Below, piece after piece: positions 25,600 to 33,530 of a stretch of 64,000 nt of DNA. Each line of letters opens with the position of its first letter. The stretch's first letter is position 1. The stretch lies in assembly GCA_021414025.1 (NCBI GenBank), contig JAIOPG010000004.1, forward strand, positions 62,001 through 126,000, in the 5' to 3' direction. The notes beneath the pieces are model-generated. The model was not told the origin of the DNA. It saw only the letters and a list, made by a program, of their open reading frames with translations, and did no database searches. This stretch comes from Planctomycetota bacterium. Its GTDB lineage: Bacteria; Planctomycetota; Phycisphaerae; Phycisphaerales; SM1A02. Both the position numbers and the translations under genes were made by a program.

Positions 25600-27416
25600 G
25601 CCTTTCCGATCGCTACATCATGCATGAACATGATGTGATCGTCATCGGCGCCGGGGGCGCCGGACTTCGCGCCGCCATCGAGGCATCGGCTGCGGGCGTG
25701 AAGGTCGGCGTGATCTGCAAATCGCTTCTTGGCAAGGCCCACACTGTGATGGCCGAAGGCGGCATGGCGGCCGCCATGGGCAACGTCGACGATCGCGACA
25801 ACTGGGAAGTCCACTTCGCCGACACCATGCGCGGCGGCCAGTACCTGAACAATCCGATCATGGTCGAGCATCATGCGAAGGAAGCTCCGGCGCGAGTGCT
25901 GGAGCTTGAATCGTGGGGCGCCGTCTTCGACCGGACCAAGGAAGGCAAGATTCTGCAGCGCAACTTCGGCGGGCATCGCTATCCGCGGCTGGCGCATGTC
26001 GGCGACCGCACCGGCCTGGAGCTCATCCGCACCTTGCAGGACCACGGCATCCACCAGGGCATGGAAGTCTTCATGGAGATGACCGTCGTCTCGCTGCTCA
26101 CCACGGGCGGGCGCATTTCCGGCGTCCTTGGCTACGACCGCGAGCGCGGCCGCATGCGGATCTGGAAGGCGAAGGCCGTGATCATGGCCACCGGCGGTAT
26201 CGGCAAATCCTTCAGCGTCACCAGCAACAGCTGGGAATGCACGGGCGATGGCCACTCCCTGGCGTACCACGCCGGCGCCGAGCTGATGGACATGGAGTTC
26301 GTGCAGTTCCATCCCACCGGCATGGTGTGGCCGCCGAGCGTGCGCGGCATTCTGGTGACCGAGGGCGTGCGCGGCGAAGGCGGCGTGCTGCGCAACAGCG
26401 AAGGCAAGCGCTTCATGTTCGACGATGTTCCCGAGGCCTACCGCAATCAGGTCGCCAAGGACGAGGAAGAGGGCTGGCGCTACGTCTGCGGCGACAAGAA
26501 CGCGAACCGACCTCCCGAACTTCTGACCCGCGACCATGTGGCCCGCTGCATCAACCGCGAGATCAAGGCCGGCCGCGGCTCGCCGCACGGCGGAGTGTTC
26601 CTGGACATCGGCTGGATCAAGGAAAAGATTCCCAATGCGTCGGAGCACATCAAGCGCAAGCTGCCCAGCATGTACCACCAGTTCATGCAGCTCGCCGGCG
26701 TGGACATCACGCAGGAGCGGATGGAGGTCGGGCCGACCACGCACTATGTGATGGGCGGCGTTGCGGTCGACGGCGACACGCAGATGTCATGCGTTCCGGG
26801 TTTGTTCGCGGCCGGCGAGGTCACCGCGGGATTGAACGGAGCCAATCGTCTGGGCGGCAATTCGCTTTCCGATCTCATCGTCTTTGGAAAATTGGCGGGC
26901 GAGCATGCCGCCAAGTTCGTCAAGAGCAACGCCGCCGTGGAAGTGGATCCGGCCCAAGTCGAGGCGAAGACCCGCGCCATCGAGGCGCCCTTCGAGCGTC
27001 CCAACGGCGAAAATCCCTACGCCATTCAGCAGGACCTTCAGAACACGATGCAGGATCTCGTGGGCATTGTGCGGACGCAGAAGGAAATGGAGTCGGCGCT
27101 GGTTAAGCTCGACCAGTTCAAGGCGCGCTTGAAGAATGTCGGCGTGAGTGGGCATCGCGAGTACAACCCCGGGTGGCACACCGCGATTGATCTGCCCTGC
27201 ATGCTCACGGTTTCGGAATCCATAACCCGTTCAGCCCTGGAGCGCAAGGAAAGCCGCGGCGCCCAGTTCCGCGAGGACTATCCGGACAAGAGCGCGGAAT
27301 GCGGCACCTTCAATCTCGTCGCCAAAAAGGCGCCCGACGGATCGATGCAGGTTTCGCGCCGCCCCGTCGTGCCCATGCGAAGCGATCTCAAGGCCGTCAT
27401 CGAGAAGATGAAATAA
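25596..27416 (+). CDS. sdhA: Succinate dehydrogenase flavoprotein subunit
   Basis: A 606-residue flavoprotein starting with the GTG at 25596 (GTGA overlap with the membrane subunit); an ATG at 25620 is possible. Motifs: VIVIGAGGAGLRAA (about 14, FAD), HTVMAEGGMAAAMG (about 49; His forms the covalent FAD link), MEFVQFHPTGM (about 233), GVRGEGGVLRNSEGKRF (about 258, with the catalytic Arg) and LNGANRLGGNSLSD (about 411). Oxidises succinate to fumarate in the TCA cycle and feeds quinone. Confidence 0.95.
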   Translation: MSLSDRYIMHEHDVIVIGAGGAGLRAAIEASAAGVKVGVICKSLLGKAHTVMAEGGMAAAMGNVDDRDNWEVHFADTMRGGQYLNNPIMVEHHAKEAPARVLELESWGAVFDRTKEGKILQRNFGGHRYPRLAHVGDRTGLELIRTLQDHGIHQGMEVFMEMTVVSLLTTGGRISGVLGYDRERGRMRIWKAKAVIMATGGIGKSFSVTSNSWECTGDGHSLAYHAGAELMDMEFVQFHPTGMVWPPSVRGILVTEGVRGEGGVLRNSEGKRFMFDDVPEAYRNQVAKDEEEGWRYVCGDKNANRPPELLTRDHVARCINREIKAGRGSPHGGVFLDIGWIKEKIPNASEHIKRKLPSMYHQFMQLAGVDITQERMEVGPTTHYVMGGVAVDGDTQMSCVPGLFAAGEVTAGLNGANRLGGNSLSDLIVFGKLAGEHAAKFVKSNAAVEVDPAQVEAKTRAIEAPFERPNGENPYAIQQDLQNTMQDLVGIVRTQKEMESALVKLDQFKARLKNVGVSGHREYNPGWHTAIDLPCMLTVSESITRSALERKESRGAQFREDYPDKSAECGTFNLVAKKAPDGSMQVSRRPVVPMRSDLKAVIEKMK

Positions 27417-27425
27417 GGTTCACCG

Positions 27426-28208
27426 ATGTCCACTCCACCCACCACCGCCAAGCCCATGGACCCCTCGCGACGGGTGCAGTTCCGGATCTGGCGCGGCGAC
27501 AAGAATGGCGGCGCTTTCCAGAACTACGAGATGAATGTCTCCGAGGGCATGGTGGTGCTCGATTGCGTGCATCGCATCCAGGCTGAGCAGGCCCCCGACC
27601 TCGCCTGCCGCTGGAATTGCAAGGCCGGCAAGTGCGGCTCCTGCTCGGCGGAGATCAACGGCAAGCCCTGCCTGATGTGCATGACGCGCATGGACACGCT
27701 GCCGCCGGACCAGGTCGTCACCGTCGAGCCGATGCGATCGTTCCCCTCCATCCGCGATCTGGTCACCGACGTCAGCTGGAACTTCCGCGTCAAGAAGAAG
27801 ATCAAGCCCTTCAAGCCGCGCAAGCCCGACAACGCCGACGGATCGTGGACCATGTTCCAGGAGGACATCGACCGCGTGCAGGAGTTCCGCAAGTGCATCG
27901 AGTGCTTCCTCTGCCAGGATGTCTGCCACGTGGTGCGCGACCACCACAAGGAAGAGGAGTTCATCGGGCCGCGCTTCCTGATGTACACCGCGGCGCTGGA
28001 GATGCATCCGCTGGACACCGAGGATCGCCTGGCGGATCTGAAGGACCGCGACGGCATCGGCTACTGCAACATCACCAAGTGCTGCACCAAGGTCTGTCCT
28101 GAGCACATCGGCATCACCGACAACGCCATCATTCCCATGAAGGAGCGGGTGGTGGACCAGTTCTACGATCCGTTGACGCGGCTCTTCCGCATGTTCAAGG
28201 GAAAGTAA
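27426..28208 (+). CDS. sdhB: Succinate dehydrogenase iron-sulfur subunit
   Basis: A 260-residue protein. Residues 58-77 (CRWNCKAGKCGSCSAEINGK) carry the plant-type 2Fe-2S ligands, with a fourth Cys near 82. The C-terminal part has CIECFLCQDVC (about 158) and CNITKCCTKVCPEHI (about 216) for the 4Fe-4S and 3Fe-4S clusters. Starts 10 bases after sdhA and ends the operon; its 3' end overlaps the convergent hutD-like gene by 14 bases. Slightly divergent cluster motifs match the long membrane subunit type. Confidence 0.94.
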   Translation: MSTPPTTAKPMDPSRRVQFRIWRGDKNGGAFQNYEMNVSEGMVVLDCVHRIQAEQAPDLACRWNCKAGKCGSCSAEINGKPCLMCMTRMDTLPPDQVVTVEPMRSFPSIRDLVTDVSWNFRVKKKIKPFKPRKPDNADGSWTMFQEDIDRVQEFRKCIECFLCQDVCHVVRDHHKEEEFIGPRFLMYTAALEMHPLDTEDRLADLKDRDGIGYCNITKCCTKVCPEHIGITDNAIIPMKERVVDQFYDPLTRLFRMFKGK

Positions 28209-28755
28209 GTTCGCACACGACGATCACGGCGCCCTCTGCGCCCGCAACTTCAACGAACCCGTGGGAGACTAGCGTCTGGCCGACGTGGATCACCTTCAAT
28301 GTCGGCTCCTGCCGTGCATTGATCGCGGCGCTTCCATGGGCGGCGTGAACCAGGACCACCGGTCCATCGGCGACCCGCGATCCTTCGCGCAGCACCTCCA
28401 TAGTGCCGCGCCAGCGATCGCGTTGCACCATCAAGTTGACATCGCGCACGCCCGCGCCGGTGGGAACGCCGACCACATCCTCTTCGCCGGCGAAGGCGAG
28501 CGCGGCTCCGGCGCCGGGAACGACCTGCGGCGTGCCGACGCGCTCGATCGTCAATCCCTCACCGTGCAGGCGCCCGATCAACCGGTCGACGCCGGGGAAA
28601 TGCGAGAAGGCCGCCCGCTCCGGCACCTCGGCGATCGAGAGCCGCCAGGTCCATTCGCCGCCCGCGGATTCCGCGTCGCTGGCGATTTCCAGCGTGCTGC
28701 CCCGGCCGTTCTTCCAGGCGACGCGGCGGGAACTCGAAGCGGGAAGAATCGGCAC
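28195..28755 (-). CDS. HutD/Ves family protein
   Basis: A 186-residue cupin-like protein. The start region SSSRRVAWKNGRGSTLEIA (about 7-25) is the signature of the HutD/Ves family, followed by GGEWTWRLSIAEV (about 31) and SHFPGVDRLIGRLHGEG (about 49). HutD is thought to control histidine-use flux; Ves is linked to cold response; the biochemical role is not settled. The GTG at 28755 aligns with the family start. An ATG at 28818 overlaps the start codon of the divergent carbonic anhydrase and adds 21 residues. No hut genes are near. Confidence 0.8.
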   Translation of the reverse strand: MPILPASSSRRVAWKNGRGSTLEIASDAESAGGEWTWRLSIAEVPERAAFSHFPGVDRLIGRLHGEGLTIERVGTPQVVPGAGAALAFAGEEDVVGVPTGAGVRDVNLMVQRDRWRGTMEVLREGSRVADGPVVLVHAAHGSAAINARQEPTLKVIHVGQTLVSHGFVEVAGAEGAVIVVCELTFP

Positions 28756-28816
28756 CGCTCCAAGATACGCAATCGCTCGGTGTCCCGGCCGTGCCGGCGA
28801 GGCTAAGATCGCGCCC

Positions 28817-29428
28817 ATGTCCGACCTTGAAAACCTCTTCAAGAACAACCGCACGTGGGCCGCGAACATGGAGCGCGAGCGGCCGGGATTCTTCACCGGC
28901 CTCACGGCGCAGCAGAACCCCAAGTACCTCTGGATCGGCTGCTCCGACAGCCGCGTTCCCGCCAACGAGATCATCGGCCTCCTCCCCGGCGAGGTCTTCG
29001 TCCACCGCAACGTGGCGAACCTGGTCGTGCACAGCGACCTCAACTGCCTTTCGGTGCTCGACTTCGCGGTGCGGGTGCTGCAGGTCGAGCACATCATCGT
29101 CTGCGGGCACTACGGCTGCGGCGGCGTGTTCGCCTCCATGTCGCCCCCCGAAGGCAGCATCGTCGACCACTGGATCCGGCACGTGCGCGACATCGCCAAG
29201 TTCTTCCGCGAGGAGATCGAGCAGGAGCCGACCCAGGACGCCCAGTACCGAAAGCTGTGCGAGCTGAACGTCGCGGTGCAGGTCACGCACGTGCGCGAGT
29301 CGCCGGTGATGAAGACCGCGGGGAGTCGCGGGGTCAAGGTGCACGGCTGGATCTACGACGTTTCCGACGGCCTGCTGCGCGACCTGAAGCCCACGGTGGA
29401 TTCCGTGGGGACCTATCTGGACATGTGA
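28817..29428 (+). CDS. can: Beta-class carbonic anhydrase
   Basis: A 203-residue beta-carbonic anhydrase. Zinc ligands are C42 (in GCSDSRVPANEI), H98 and C101 (in CGHYGCGG); D44 and R46 form the catalytic dyad. RNVANLVVHSDLN (about 64-76) completes the active site. It interconverts CO2 and bicarbonate, here probably to supply carboxylases. Starts on the palindromic CATG shared with the minus strand. A second carbonic anhydrase domain is fused to a SulP transporter at 37.7-40 kb. Confidence 0.93.
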   Translation: MSDLENLFKNNRTWAANMERERPGFFTGLTAQQNPKYLWIGCSDSRVPANEIIGLLPGEVFVHRNVANLVVHSDLNCLSVLDFAVRVLQVEHIIVCGHYGCGGVFASMSPPEGSIVDHWIRHVRDIAKFFREEIEQEPTQDAQYRKLCELNVAVQVTHVRESPVMKTAGSRGVKVHGWIYDVSDGLLRDLKPTVDSVGTYLDM

Positions 29429-29438
29429 GAGCCTCGTC

Positions 29439-31157
29439 GTGCCCGCCGCCTTCGCCGACAAGATTCAGATGCAGAACCGCCTCTTCGCGGAGCTCTCCGC
29501 CATGTTTGGCCGCGAGGTGCCGCTCTACGACCGAAGCCTGGCGGTGAACCGGGAGTGCAACGCCACGGTGGGCGCGCTGCTGGCACGGCGGCACCCGGGA
29601 TTCGCTCTCTCCCCGGAGCAGATGAGCAAGACCAGCGGCGAGCGGCATGGCGCCATCCGCATCGGCCGCCCCGACGAGCTCCGCTGGATCACCCGCTTCT
29701 TCGCCGCCTTCGCGATGGAGCCCCACAATTTCTACGACATGACCAATCTCGGCGCCAAGAGCCAGCCCATCCTGGCGACGGCATTCCGCTCGCCGGCCCG
29801 GCCGGAACACCGAGTCTTCACCTCGCTGCTCATGACGGATTTGTTCGACGATGCGACCCGGGAACGGATCGAGTCGCTGCTCTCAACGCGCAACGTTTTC
29901 TCGCAGCGCGCCAAGGATCTCGTCGAGAGGAACGAGCGCCAAGGCGGCCTGTCCGAAGCAGACGGCGACGCCCTGATTCGCGAGGGCGTCGACCGCATCT
30001 TCAAGTGGAGCGGTCAGGCCCGCGACCACAAGCTCTACACCGATCTCTGCGACGCGGGCTTCAAGATCGCCGCGGACATCGCCTGTTTCGAATCGCACCA
30101 CCTCAACCACCTCACCCCCAACACGCTGTGCATGGATCTCTACACCGCCGCGATGAAATATTGCCTGGGCGAGCTCGACGAGGCGGCGATGAGCGCCCGC
30201 GCCACGATCACTTTGGCGCGGCTCGAGCGCGCCGCCGACCGCGACTGGTTGCGCCTGCACTTCAAGCATCTCAGTCACGCCGAGATCGATTCCTATCCGA
30301 GCGAACGGGCGCAGGCCGGCGAGCTGGAGCGGCTGGCCCGGGCGCTGGTCGCGGCATTGGCATCCACCCGCACCGCCGTGGCGAAGCTCAATCACTCCGG
30401 CTTCAGCGAATGCACCGAGGGTCCGCCACAGGACACGCCGGTCCTGCTTCGGCAGGATTCCTACAAGGCGCTCACCGAACCCGTCCGTTTCCGCGAGGCC
30501 GACGGATCTTTCGTCGATGCGGTCCACACCGCGCGCTTCGGCGAGATCGAGGAACGCTTCTACGCCACCACGCCGGCGGGACGCGAGCTCTACGACCGCT
30601 GCCTGGCCCAGGCCGATGCTGAGTGCGACAAGGATCCTTCGCTTTCACAGAGAGACTTCGCCGCCTACGAGGCGCTCTACGCGAAGCCCTTTGCGCCCTT
30701 TCCAAAGACGCTGCCCGGGCTCCTGGAGCAGGGGCTGGTGTACGGTCTCTATGCGGCGACTCCGAAAGGAATTGCCGCGAAGGGAAGCATCGCCTCCATC
30801 GAGATCCGCGACTTGGTGCGGCAGGGTTTCGCCCAGGTCGAAGGACTCCGCTACGAGGATTTCCTTCCGGTGAGTGCGGCCGGCATTTTCGCGAGCAACC
30901 TGAACCAGCAGGGCACCAAGACCACCGCGCGCAAGAAGCCGCTTTACACGCAGGCCATGTTTGAGAAAGTGCTCGGCAAGCCCGTCATTGACACGGACGC
31001 GACCTACCGGGCCATGCAGGACGCGTCGCTGCTGGAAACCTTCGCGCAACTTGGCCTCGTCGACCGGCTTGACCGAGGTCACTTGACCAGGCTCAATGCC
31101 ACGGCTTCCGCAACCTTGATGCCATCGATGGCTGCCGACAAGATTCCGCCCGCGTAG
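29439..31157 (+). CDS. 2-oxoadipate dioxygenase/decarboxylase-like protein (DUF1338, HglS/YdcJ family)
   Basis: A 572-residue member of the DUF1338 family. H70 and R74 (ERHGAIR) and the HHLNHLTP block (His near 220-224) correspond to the metal and substrate residues known for HglS, and FGEIEERFY near 369 carries the expected Glu ligand. HglS of Pseudomonas converts 2-oxoadipate to D-2-hydroxyglutarate in lysine catabolism. The start is a GTG 10 bases after the carbonic anhydrase gene; ATG at 29469 is the alternative. The last 26 residues overlap the 3' end of the convergent FAD dehydrogenase gene and are probably not conserved. No other lysine-degradation gene is nearby. Confidence 0.8.
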   Translation: MPAAFADKIQMQNRLFAELSAMFGREVPLYDRSLAVNRECNATVGALLARRHPGFALSPEQMSKTSGERHGAIRIGRPDELRWITRFFAAFAMEPHNFYDMTNLGAKSQPILATAFRSPARPEHRVFTSLLMTDLFDDATRERIESLLSTRNVFSQRAKDLVERNERQGGLSEADGDALIREGVDRIFKWSGQARDHKLYTDLCDAGFKIAADIACFESHHLNHLTPNTLCMDLYTAAMKYCLGELDEAAMSARATITLARLERAADRDWLRLHFKHLSHAEIDSYPSERAQAGELERLARALVAALASTRTAVAKLNHSGFSECTEGPPQDTPVLLRQDSYKALTEPVRFREADGSFVDAVHTARFGEIEERFYATTPAGRELYDRCLAQADAECDKDPSLSQRDFAAYEALYAKPFAPFPKTLPGLLEQGLVYGLYAATPKGIAAKGSIASIEIRDLVRQGFAQVEGLRYEDFLPVSAAGIFASNLNQQGTKTTARKKPLYTQAMFEKVLGKPVIDTDATYRAMQDASLLETFAQLGLVDRLDRGHLTRLNATASATLMPSMAADKIPPA

Positions 31158-32785
31158 CCTGCGCCTTCGCCGGCGGGGAAAAGTCCGCGCGTGCTGAGGC
31201 TCTGGAAAGTATCGTCGTCTCGCGTGATGCGGATCGGCGACGAGGTGCGCGACTCGACGGCGGTCAGTACCGCGTCGGGCAGGTCGAATCCCCTGAGTTG
31301 CCTGGCGAATTCGGGAATGGCCTCGCGGATCGCCTCGATGGCGAACTCCGGAAGCGCCGTCGACAAGTCGCACAGATGCACGCCCGGGGTGTACGAGGGC
31401 AGCACCGCGCCGAAGGCCGTCGACGGCCGCTTCGCGAGGAAGTCGCCGATGAGCTGCCCCGGCGCCTGGTAATTCTTGCCGCCCAGCTCGAAGGCCCGCG
31501 CTTCCCAGCGGCGCTGGAACTCGATGCCGGCAAGCGGGCCGTCCGGGTAGTCCTTCTCCGGCGAGATGCCGACCACGATGCCGGCGTTGGCGTTGCGCTC
31601 ATTGCGCGAATACTGGCTCATGCCGTTGGTGACCACGCAGCCGACTTCCGAAGTCGCGGCCACCACCGTGCCGCCGGGGCACATGCAGAAGGAATAGACC
31701 GAGCGGCCGTTCTTCGCGTGGTGGACCAGCTTGTAGTCCGCCGCGCCGAGCAGGGCGTTCTCGGCGTTGGGGCCGAAGCGGGCGCGGTTGATCAGCGATT
31801 GCGGGTGCTCTACGCGAAACCCGATCGAGAAGGGCTTGGGCTCGATGTGCACGCCGTTCTTCAGAAGCATGGCGAAGGTGTCGCGGGCGCTGTGACCGAC
31901 CGCAAGCACGATGTGGTCGCTCGCGATGCGCTCGCCGCCGGCCAGCACCACGCCGCGCACGCGCCCGGTTTTCGCACCCGTTGAACCGCCGCTCGTGTCC
32001 GGCTCGATCTCGATGTCATCGACGCGGCAGCCGAAGCGGATCTCGCCGCCGAGGGCGGTGATCTTGGCCCGCATCTTCTCGACCATGCTCACCAGGCGGA
32101 AGGTGCCGATGTGCGGCTTGCTTACGTACATGATCTCGGGCGGCGCGCCCGCCTGCACGAACTCGTCGAGCACCTTGCGGCCATAGTGCTTTGGGTCCTT
32201 GATCTGGCTGTAGAGCTTGCCGTCGGAGAACGTTCCGGCGCCGCCCTCGCCGAACTGCGTGTTGGACTCGGGGTCGAGCACGCCTTCCTGCCACATGCGG
32301 AAGGTGTCCTTGGTCCGGTCGCGCACCGCCTTGCCGCGCTCCAGTATCAGCGGGCAAAACCCCGACTGCGCCAGGATCAGCCCTGCGAAGAGTCCCGCCG
32401 GCCCCATGCCGATCACGATTGGCCGTGGCGGCAATGTCTGGGAAGCCGTCGACACTTTCGACGACGGCTTCTTCGTCGACGAAATTTGCGCCGGCGTCGC
32501 ACCCATCGGCTCCGCCTTGGCCACGAACTTGTAGCTCATGTCCGGCGCGGGTCCGAGGCGGCGGTCGGTTTTGAGCCGCGCCAGCACCTTCTCCTCGTGG
32601 CGCACCTCCATGTCGATCGTGTAGACGAAGAGGATCGATTTCAATTTGCGAGCGTCGATGCCGCGGCGGAAAACCTCAAAGCGAACCAGGTCGTCGGAGC
32701 CGACGCCGAGCCGCTTCAGGATCGCGGGGCGCAGCGCCTCCTCCGGGTGCTCCAGCGGAAGGCAAAGATCGGTCATGCGCAACAT
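31079..32785 (-). CDS. FAD-dependent dehydrogenase (COG2509 type)
   Basis: A 568-residue flavoprotein. A small N-terminal domain (1-95, DARKLKSILFVYTIDMEV) precedes the FAD site PIVIGMGPAGLFAGL (about 122), then NTQFGEGGAGTFSDGKLYSQI (about 174) and a C-terminal FAD motif TRGLFPAGEGAGYAGGI (about 531). This family is widespread and has no firmly known reaction. Convergent with the DUF1338 gene, with 79 bases of 3' overlap, which is large and suggests that one C-terminus is free to vary. Start 32776 is also possible. Confidence 0.82.
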   Translation of the reverse strand: MLRMTDLCLPLEHPEEALRPAILKRLGVGSDDLVRFEVFRRGIDARKLKSILFVYTIDMEVRHEEKVLARLKTDRRLGPAPDMSYKFVAKAEPMGATPAQISSTKKPSSKVSTASQTLPPRPIVIGMGPAGLFAGLILAQSGFCPLILERGKAVRDRTKDTFRMWQEGVLDPESNTQFGEGGAGTFSDGKLYSQIKDPKHYGRKVLDEFVQAGAPPEIMYVSKPHIGTFRLVSMVEKMRAKITALGGEIRFGCRVDDIEIEPDTSGGSTGAKTGRVRGVVLAGGERIASDHIVLAVGHSARDTFAMLLKNGVHIEPKPFSIGFRVEHPQSLINRARFGPNAENALLGAADYKLVHHAKNGRSVYSFCMCPGGTVVAATSEVGCVVTNGMSQYSRNERNANAGIVVGISPEKDYPDGPLAGIEFQRRWEARAFELGGKNYQAPGQLIGDFLAKRPSTAFGAVLPSYTPGVHLCDLSTALPEFAIEAIREAIPEFARQLRGFDLPDAVLTAVESRTSSPIRITRDDDTFQSLSTRGLFPAGEGAGYAGGILSAAIDGIKVAEAVALSLVK

Positions 32786-32887
32786 GGGGTGCGGTCAATG
32801 TAGCGTGCGTGGAGATGCGCACATGGTTCAGGAATCCGCCCCTGTACACTTGCAGGCATGAGCGCTCAAACCACCCAGGAGTTCATC

Positions 32888-33487
32888 ATGTCCCAGGTCG
32901 AAATACAGAAACTGGAAACTCAGATCGGCGAATTGTCCGCAAAGCTCGCGGCGCTGCGCAAGAATTCGCCGGGCGTGGAAATCAAGAACTACACGTTCAA
33001 GACGCAGAGCGGCGATGTCAGCCTCCTGGATCTTTTCGGCGGCCGCGATCAGCTGCTCGCCATCCACAACATGGGGCAGGGGTGCCGCTACTGCACGGTC
33101 TGGGCCGACGGCATCAACGCTTTTCTGCCTCACCTTGAAGATGCGATGTCCGTGGTGCTGCTCTCGAAGGACCCGCCCGATCTTCAGCGTCAGTTCGCCA
33201 ACGCCCGCGGCTGGAGATTCCGTCTGGCCTCGCACGGCGGCACGGAGTACATGAGCGAACAGAATGTGGAAGAGCGCGGGAACAATTCGCCGGGCGCCGT
33301 TCTCTACGAAAAGAAAAATGGAAAAATATTCCGCAAGAACCGGAGCGCTTTTGGCCCGGGCGATCAGTTCTGCTCGCTCTGGCATTTGCTGAGCCTCGCC
33401 GGAATCGGCGAGAACGATTGGACGCCGCAGTACTCGTATTGGCAGCGGCCCCAGAAGCTGGATGATGGCGGCAACAATGTTAAGTAG
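32888..33487 (+). CDS. DUF899 family thioredoxin-like protein
   Basis: A 199-residue protein. After a short coiled coil (residues 2-28, EIQKLETQIGELSAKLAAL) comes a thioredoxin-like fold with DLFGGRDQLLAIHNMGQG (about 50) and the CRYC motif (about 68-71), in the place of a redox CxxC. YWQRP near the end is a family mark. The reaction is unknown. Start 32888 has AGGAG 7 bases upstream; a longer frame from 32858 is less likely. Confidence 0.8.
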   Translation: MSQVEIQKLETQIGELSAKLAALRKNSPGVEIKNYTFKTQSGDVSLLDLFGGRDQLLAIHNMGQGCRYCTVWADGINAFLPHLEDAMSVVLLSKDPPDLQRQFANARGWRFRLASHGGTEYMSEQNVEERGNNSPGAVLYEKKNGKIFRKNRSAFGPGDQFCSLWHLLSLAGIGENDWTPQYSYWQRPQKLDDGGNNVK

Positions 33488-33530
33488 TTGTCCAGTCGGA
33501 AAATCACGGCTTCGGTAGACTTTCCGCGCC